DNA from: an uncultured Eisenbergiella sp.
Lineage (GTDB): Bacteria; Bacillota; Clostridia; Lachnospirales; Lachnospiraceae
Assembly: GCA_948960675.1 (NCBI GenBank)
Contig: CARDPF010000107.1
Location: forward strand, 1 to 9,587
Direction of reading: 5' to 3'
Length of the DNA: 9,587 nt
This document shows positions 6,498 through 9,587 of this stretch, one piece after another. The notes under the pieces were generated by a model. That model made no database searches and was not told where the DNA came from. It saw nothing but the letters and a program-made list of their open reading frames with translations. The position numbers were made by a program, and so were the translations under genes. Every line of letters begins with the position of its first letter. Positions within the stretch are counted from its first letter, which is position 1.

Positions 6498-7516
6498 AAC
6501 TGTTAACCGTAACGATTCCCTGCTACAATTCGCAGGACTATATGGCAAACTGTATTGAATCTTTGCTGCCGGGCGGGGAGGATGTGGAAATTTTGGTGGT
6601 TGACGACGGATCCATGGACCAAACCGCCCAAATTGCGGATGCGTATGCCGCCAAATACCCCACGATTGTCAGGGCAATCCACCAGGAAAACGGCGGGCAC
6701 GGCGCCGCCGTAAACACCGGTATCGCAAACGCAACCGGATTGTATTTTAAAGTAGTGGACAGCGACGACTGGGTAAAAAAAGAAGCTTATCTGGAAATTC
6801 TGGCACGTCTGCGGGAGTTGACCGGCGGAGAGCAGGCCCTGGACATGTTTATCAGCAATTTCGTCTATGAAAAGGAAGGGGAACGGCGCAAAAAGGTCAT
6901 GCATTACCGGCACCTTATGCCGCAGGAGAGGATATTTACCTGGGAGGAATGCGGGCATTTCCGCCCAGGTAAATATATCCTTATGCATTCCGTGATTTAC
7001 CGCACAAAGCTTTTGCGGGAATGCGGACTGCACCTGCCGGAGCATACTTTCTATGTGGATAACCTTTATGTATTTGAGCCGCTGCCTTTTGTGCGGACCC
7101 TGTATTATCTGGATGTGAATTTTTACCGGTACTATATCGGGCGCGCAGACCAGTCGGTCAACGAAACCGTAATGATCGGGCGTATCGACCAGCAGCTTAC
7201 GGTCAACAGGCTGATGGTCGATTATATGGTCGGCAAAAAGAAGGAAATAGCGGGCAGGAAAGTGGGTAAATACATGCTCAGCTATCTGGACATCATCACC
7301 ACGGTTTCCTCCATTTTACTGATCCGCGCCCAAACGGAGGAGGCGCTTGCGAAAAAGAAAGAACTGCTTGCCTATATCCGCCAAAAGGACCGTTCCCTGT
7401 ACAGAAAACTACGTTACGGTCTGCTGGGCAACTGCATGAATCTTCCCGGCAGGGCGGGACGCTGGATCTCGGTGGAGGGCTATAAGATTTCGCAAAAATT
7501 TTTCGGATTCAATTGA
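6494..7516 (+). CDS. Family 2 glycosyltransferase (GT-A fold)
   Basis: Predicted nucleotide-sugar-dependent glycosyltransferase of 340 residues. The GT-A fold opens with LTVTIPCYNSQDYM (4-17), followed by the nucleotide-binding VVDDGS (35-40), a GGHGAAVNTGI motif (67-77) and the metal-binding VDSDDW (88-93). FYVDN (186-190) occupies the usual place of the acceptor-side acidic motif. The C-terminal 120 residues are Lys/Arg-rich and helical. There is no clear membrane-spanning segment, so it probably acts at the cytoplasmic face. The start overlaps the mutY stop as ATGA (6494-6497) behind a purine-rich ribosome binding site (about 6477-6488), so translation is coupled. There is no other glycan gene nearby, so the sugar, the acceptor and the product (capsule, teichoic acid or glycolipid) cannot be told. 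A strong hairpin lies inside the gene (6930-6980). Confidence 0.9.
   Translation: MKLLTVTIPCYNSQDYMANCIESLLPGGEDVEILVVDDGSMDQTAQIADAYAAKYPTIVRAIHQENGGHGAAVNTGIANATGLYFKVVDSDDWVKKEAYLEILARLRELTGGEQALDMFISNFVYEKEGERRKKVMHYRHLMPQERIFTWEECGHFRPGKYILMHSVIYRTKLLRECGLHLPEHTFYVDNLYVFEPLPFVRTLYYLDVNFYRYYIGRADQSVNETVMIGRIDQQLTVNRLMVDYMVGKKKEIAGRKVGKYMLSYLDIITTVSSILLIRAQTEEALAKKKELLAYIRQKDRSLYRKLRYGLLGNCMNLPGRAGRWISVEGYKISQKFFGFN
6930..6980 (+). repeat. Strong 51-base hairpin inside glycosyltransferase gene
   Basis: ATATTTACCTGGG (6932-6944) and CCCAGGTAAATAT (6964-6976) are perfect inverted 13-mers 19 bases apart. The spacer continues the stem: GGAA-TGC (6946-6952) pairs with GCA-TTTCC (6955-6962) around a single bulge, leaving a tiny loop. 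GG at 6930-6931 and CC at 6979-6980 close the base past a 2-base bulge. The reading frame (about residues 146-163) passes through intact. No T-run follows, so it is not an ordinary intrinsic terminator. Confidence 0.85.
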
Positions 7517-7526
7517 AATCCCTGTC

Positions 7527-7555
7527 TTGCCGTTGAAAAGGAAGTGTGCTAGAAT
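7527..7555 (+). promoter_or_regulatory. Putative extended -10 promoter of carB
   Basis: TTGCCG (7527-7532), 17 bases, then TAGAAT (7550-7555) preceded by TG plus one base (7547-7549), an extended -10 arrangement. Transcription would start near 7562, giving a leader of about 48 bases before carB. This indicates that carB begins a unit separate from the upstream genes. I see no terminator between the glycosyltransferase stop and this site. Confidence 0.65.
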
Positions 7556-7595
7556 AACCGTGGACTTTTGGGGAATTGAGTAGAAGAAAGGATAA

Positions 7596-7613
7596 ATGGG
7601 TGGATTTTTATGA
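7596..7613 (+). CDS. Possible five-codon upstream ORF overlapping carB start
   Basis: ATGGGTGGATTTTTATGA encodes MGGFL and stops with TGA overlapping the carB ATG by the ATGA pattern. AAAGGA (7587-7592) lies 3 bases before this ATG, somewhat close, but 17 bases before the carB ATG, which is too far to serve carB directly. carB could instead use GGGTGG (7598-7603), inside the mini-ORF. Either the mini-ORF is translated and couples to carB, or the arrangement is accidental. Confidence 0.25.
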   Translation: MGGFL

Positions 7614-9587
7614 AGAGAAATGATATTCACAAAGTGCTGATCATCGGCTCCGGGCCGATTATTATCGGACAGGCATGTGAATTCGATTACTCCGGCACAC
7701 AGGCATGTAAGGCTTTAAAAAGCCTTGGGTACGAGATTGTGCTGGTGAACTCTAATCCCGCTACCATTATGACGGATCCTGATACAGCGGATATCACTTA
7801 TATCGAACCTCTAAATGTAGACCGGTTAGAGCAGATCATCGCAAAAGAGCGTCCCGACGCACTGCTTCCCAATCTTGGCGGACAGTCTGGATTAAATTTG
7901 TGTTCCGAACTGCAGGAAAAGGGTATTTTGGACAAATACGGCGTGAAGGTTATTGGCGTGCAGGTAGACGCAATTGAGCGCGGGGAAGACCGGATCGAAT
8001 TCAAAAGTACCATGAATTCCCTCGGCGTGGAGATGGCCAGAAGCGATGTGGCTTATTCCGTGGAGGAAGCTTTAGGAATAGCGGACAGGCTTGGATATCC
8101 TGTTGTCCTGCGCCCGGCTTATACCATGGGCGGGGCAGGAGGCGGCCTGGTATATAACCGCGAAGAGTTAAAGACCGTCTGTGCAAGAGGGCTGCAGGCC
8201 AGTCTGGTCGGACAGGTTTTGGTGGAGGAATCCATCCTCGGCTGGGAAGAACTGGAACTGGAGGTAGTCCGTGACGCGAAAGGAAACATGATCACGGTAT
8301 GCTTTATTGAGAATATTGACCCGGTGGGAGTACATACCGGGGATTCCTTCTGCTCGGCCCCGATGCTTACGATTTCGGAAGAAATCCAGAAAAAGCTGCA
8401 GGAACAGGCTTACCGCATCGTGGATGCGATTGAAGTGATCGGGGGAACCAACGTACAGTTTGCGCACGATCCGGTTTCCGGACGTATCGTTGTAATTGAG
8501 ATCAATCCCAGAACTTCCCGTTCCTCCGCGCTTGCAAGCAAGGCTACCGGTTTTCCCATTGCGCTGATCTCGGCCATGCTGGCCAGCGGGCTGACATTAG
8601 ACGAAATTCCCTGCGGAAAATACGGGACTTTGGATAAGTATGTACCCGATGGGGATTATGTGGTTATCAAATTCGCAAGGTGGGCTTTTGAAAAATTCAA
8701 AGGAGTAGAGGACAAGCTTGGCACCCAGATGCGTGCCGTCGGCGAAGTCATGAGTATCGGCAAAACCTATAAGGAAGCTTTCCAGAAGGCCATCCGCTCT
8801 TTGGAAAAAGGGCGGTACGGTCTTGGCCATGTGGGCACACTGGATACGCTTTCCAGAAAAGAGCTTTTGATCCGGCTGGCAACCCCCAGCAGCGAGCGGC
8901 ATTTTCTCATGTACGAGGCGCTGCGCAAGGGTGCGTCCGTGGAGGAAATCCACAAACTGACCAAAGTAAAGGAATATTTCATCGAACAGATGAAAGAACT
9001 TGTGGAGGAAGAAGAGACGCTGACCGGGAAATACGCAGGAAGGGTTCCGGATGAGAACGATCTTAGGCGCGCAAAGCTGGATGGTTTTTCCGATAAATAC
9101 TTAAGCGAGATTCTCGGCGTACAGGAAGAGCAAATCCGCGCCGCAAGGACGGCGGCCAACATTGTGGAAGCATGGGAGGGCGTACACGTAAGCAGTACGC
9201 CGGACAGCGCTTATTACTATTCCTCTTACCATATCAAAGATCAAAGCCCGGTAGACACCAAAAAGCCCAAGGTCATGATTTTGGGCGGCGGGCCCAACAG
9301 AATCGGACAGGGCATCGAATTTGATTATTGCTGTGTACATGCGGCAAAAGCGCTGCGCAAGCTGGGATTTTCCACAATCATTGTAAACTGTAACCCGGAA
9401 ACGGTTTCCACCGACTATGATACCTCGGATAAGCTGTATTTTGAGCCCCTTACCCTGGAGGATGTTCTGGCCATTTACGAAAAAGAAAAGCCGGTTGGTG
9501 TGATCGCACAGTTCGGTGGACAGACACCCCTGAATCTGGCGGCGGACCTGAAAAAATACGGTGTAAATATTTTGGGCACCACGCCGG
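7610..9587 (+). CDS. carB: Carbamoyl phosphate synthase large subunit, 3' truncated
   Basis: Catalyses synthesis of carbamoyl phosphate from bicarbonate, ammonia and two ATP, for pyrimidines and arginine. The first 659 residues are in the window; the family is about 1060-1075 long. Residues 1 to about 400 are the carboxyphosphate ATP-grasp half: GSGPIIIGQACEFDYSGTQA (13-32), VNSNPATIMTD (46-56), R128, RPAYTMGGAGGG (168-179), the GVHTGDS loop with H242, and EINPRTSRSSALASKATGFP (297-316) with E297 and N299, matching E. coli R129, R169, H243, E299 and N301. The oligomerisation region follows, then the second, carbamate-phosphorylating half starts with GGGPNRIGQGIEFDY and continues through NCNPETVSTDYDTSD to the window end. 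It is somewhat divergent: LPNLGGQSGLN (86-96) replaces the common MGGQTALN, and KYGTLDKYVPDGDYVVIK is unlike E. coli. The ATG at 7610 is the natural family start. No carA is adjacent upstream. Confidence 0.97.
   Translation, partial: MKRNDIHKVLIIGSGPIIIGQACEFDYSGTQACKALKSLGYEIVLVNSNPATIMTDPDTADITYIEPLNVDRLEQIIAKERPDALLPNLGGQSGLNLCSELQEKGILDKYGVKVIGVQVDAIERGEDRIEFKSTMNSLGVEMARSDVAYSVEEALGIADRLGYPVVLRPAYTMGGAGGGLVYNREELKTVCARGLQASLVGQVLVEESILGWEELELEVVRDAKGNMITVCFIENIDPVGVHTGDSFCSAPMLTISEEIQKKLQEQAYRIVDAIEVIGGTNVQFAHDPVSGRIVVIEINPRTSRSSALASKATGFPIALISAMLASGLTLDEIPCGKYGTLDKYVPDGDYVVIKFARWAFEKFKGVEDKLGTQMRAVGEVMSIGKTYKEAFQKAIRSLEKGRYGLGHVGTLDTLSRKELLIRLATPSSERHFLMYEALRKGASVEEIHKLTKVKEYFIEQMKELVEEEETLTGKYAGRVPDENDLRRAKLDGFSDKYLSEILGVQEEQIRAARTAANIVEAWEGVHVSSTPDSAYYYSSYHIKDQSPVDTKKPKVMILGGGPNRIGQGIEFDYCCVHAAKALRKLGFSTIIVNCNPETVSTDYDTSDKLYFEPLTLEDVLAIYEKEKPVGVIAQFGGQTPLNLAADLKKYGVNILGTTP

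Noticed and set aside
7533..7555. Alternative -35 TTGAAA for carB promoter
   Set aside because: Spacing to TAGAAT is only 11 bases; TTGCCG at 7527 gives 17.

Overview
The window looks like a chromosomal segment of a Gram-positive anaerobe of the class Clostridia, most likely a Lachnospiraceae relative. This rests on near-balanced base composition, strong AGGAGG-type ribosome binding sites, tightly packed same-strand genes, a DUF1653 protein, a cytosolic-type 5'-nucleotidase and a CarB of a divergent type that I recall from Lachnospiraceae. The family placement is from memory of protein families, not from a search. All recognised genes are on the + strand. No tRNA, rRNA, CRISPR array, IS transposase or phage gene is visible.

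Layout. Positions 1-359 hold no convincing gene. Instead there is a long imperfect palindrome (about 5-187), then a sigma-A-like promoter (259-287) that drives a nucleoside-salvage cluster: purine nucleoside phosphorylase (punA, 360-1193), cytidine deaminase (cdd, 1222-1638) and an MTA/SAH-deaminase-type amidohydrolase (mtaD, 1652-2932). A 185-base gap with nested inverted repeats (2933-3117) precedes a DUF1653 protein with an extra C-terminal helical region (3118-3708). Next come a HAD-type cytosolic 5'-nucleotidase (3759-4676), a natural SfsA-MutY fusion (4683-6497) and a family 2 glycosyltransferase (6494-7516) that overlaps the fusion gene by 4 bases. A second promoter (7527-7555) precedes carB (7610 to the window end, 3' truncated), whose start codon overlaps a possible five-codon upstream ORF.

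How the genes fit together. The 5'-nucleotidase would release nucleosides from nucleotides. PunA would split inosine and guanosine, Cdd would turn cytidine into uridine, and MtaD would deaminate the adenosine-like by-products of S-adenosylmethionine metabolism to inosine-like ones. Together they form a nucleotide turnover module. CarB opens a separate transcription unit that feeds pyrimidine and arginine synthesis; no carA lies between it and the preceding gene.

Nothing here is clearly a new defence or mobile system. The items most worth following up are the SfsA-MutY fusion, the 183-bp palindrome, the strong 51-base hairpin inside the glycosyltransferase gene, the possible branched RNA ahead of the DUF1653 gene, and the mini-ORF overlapping the carB start.
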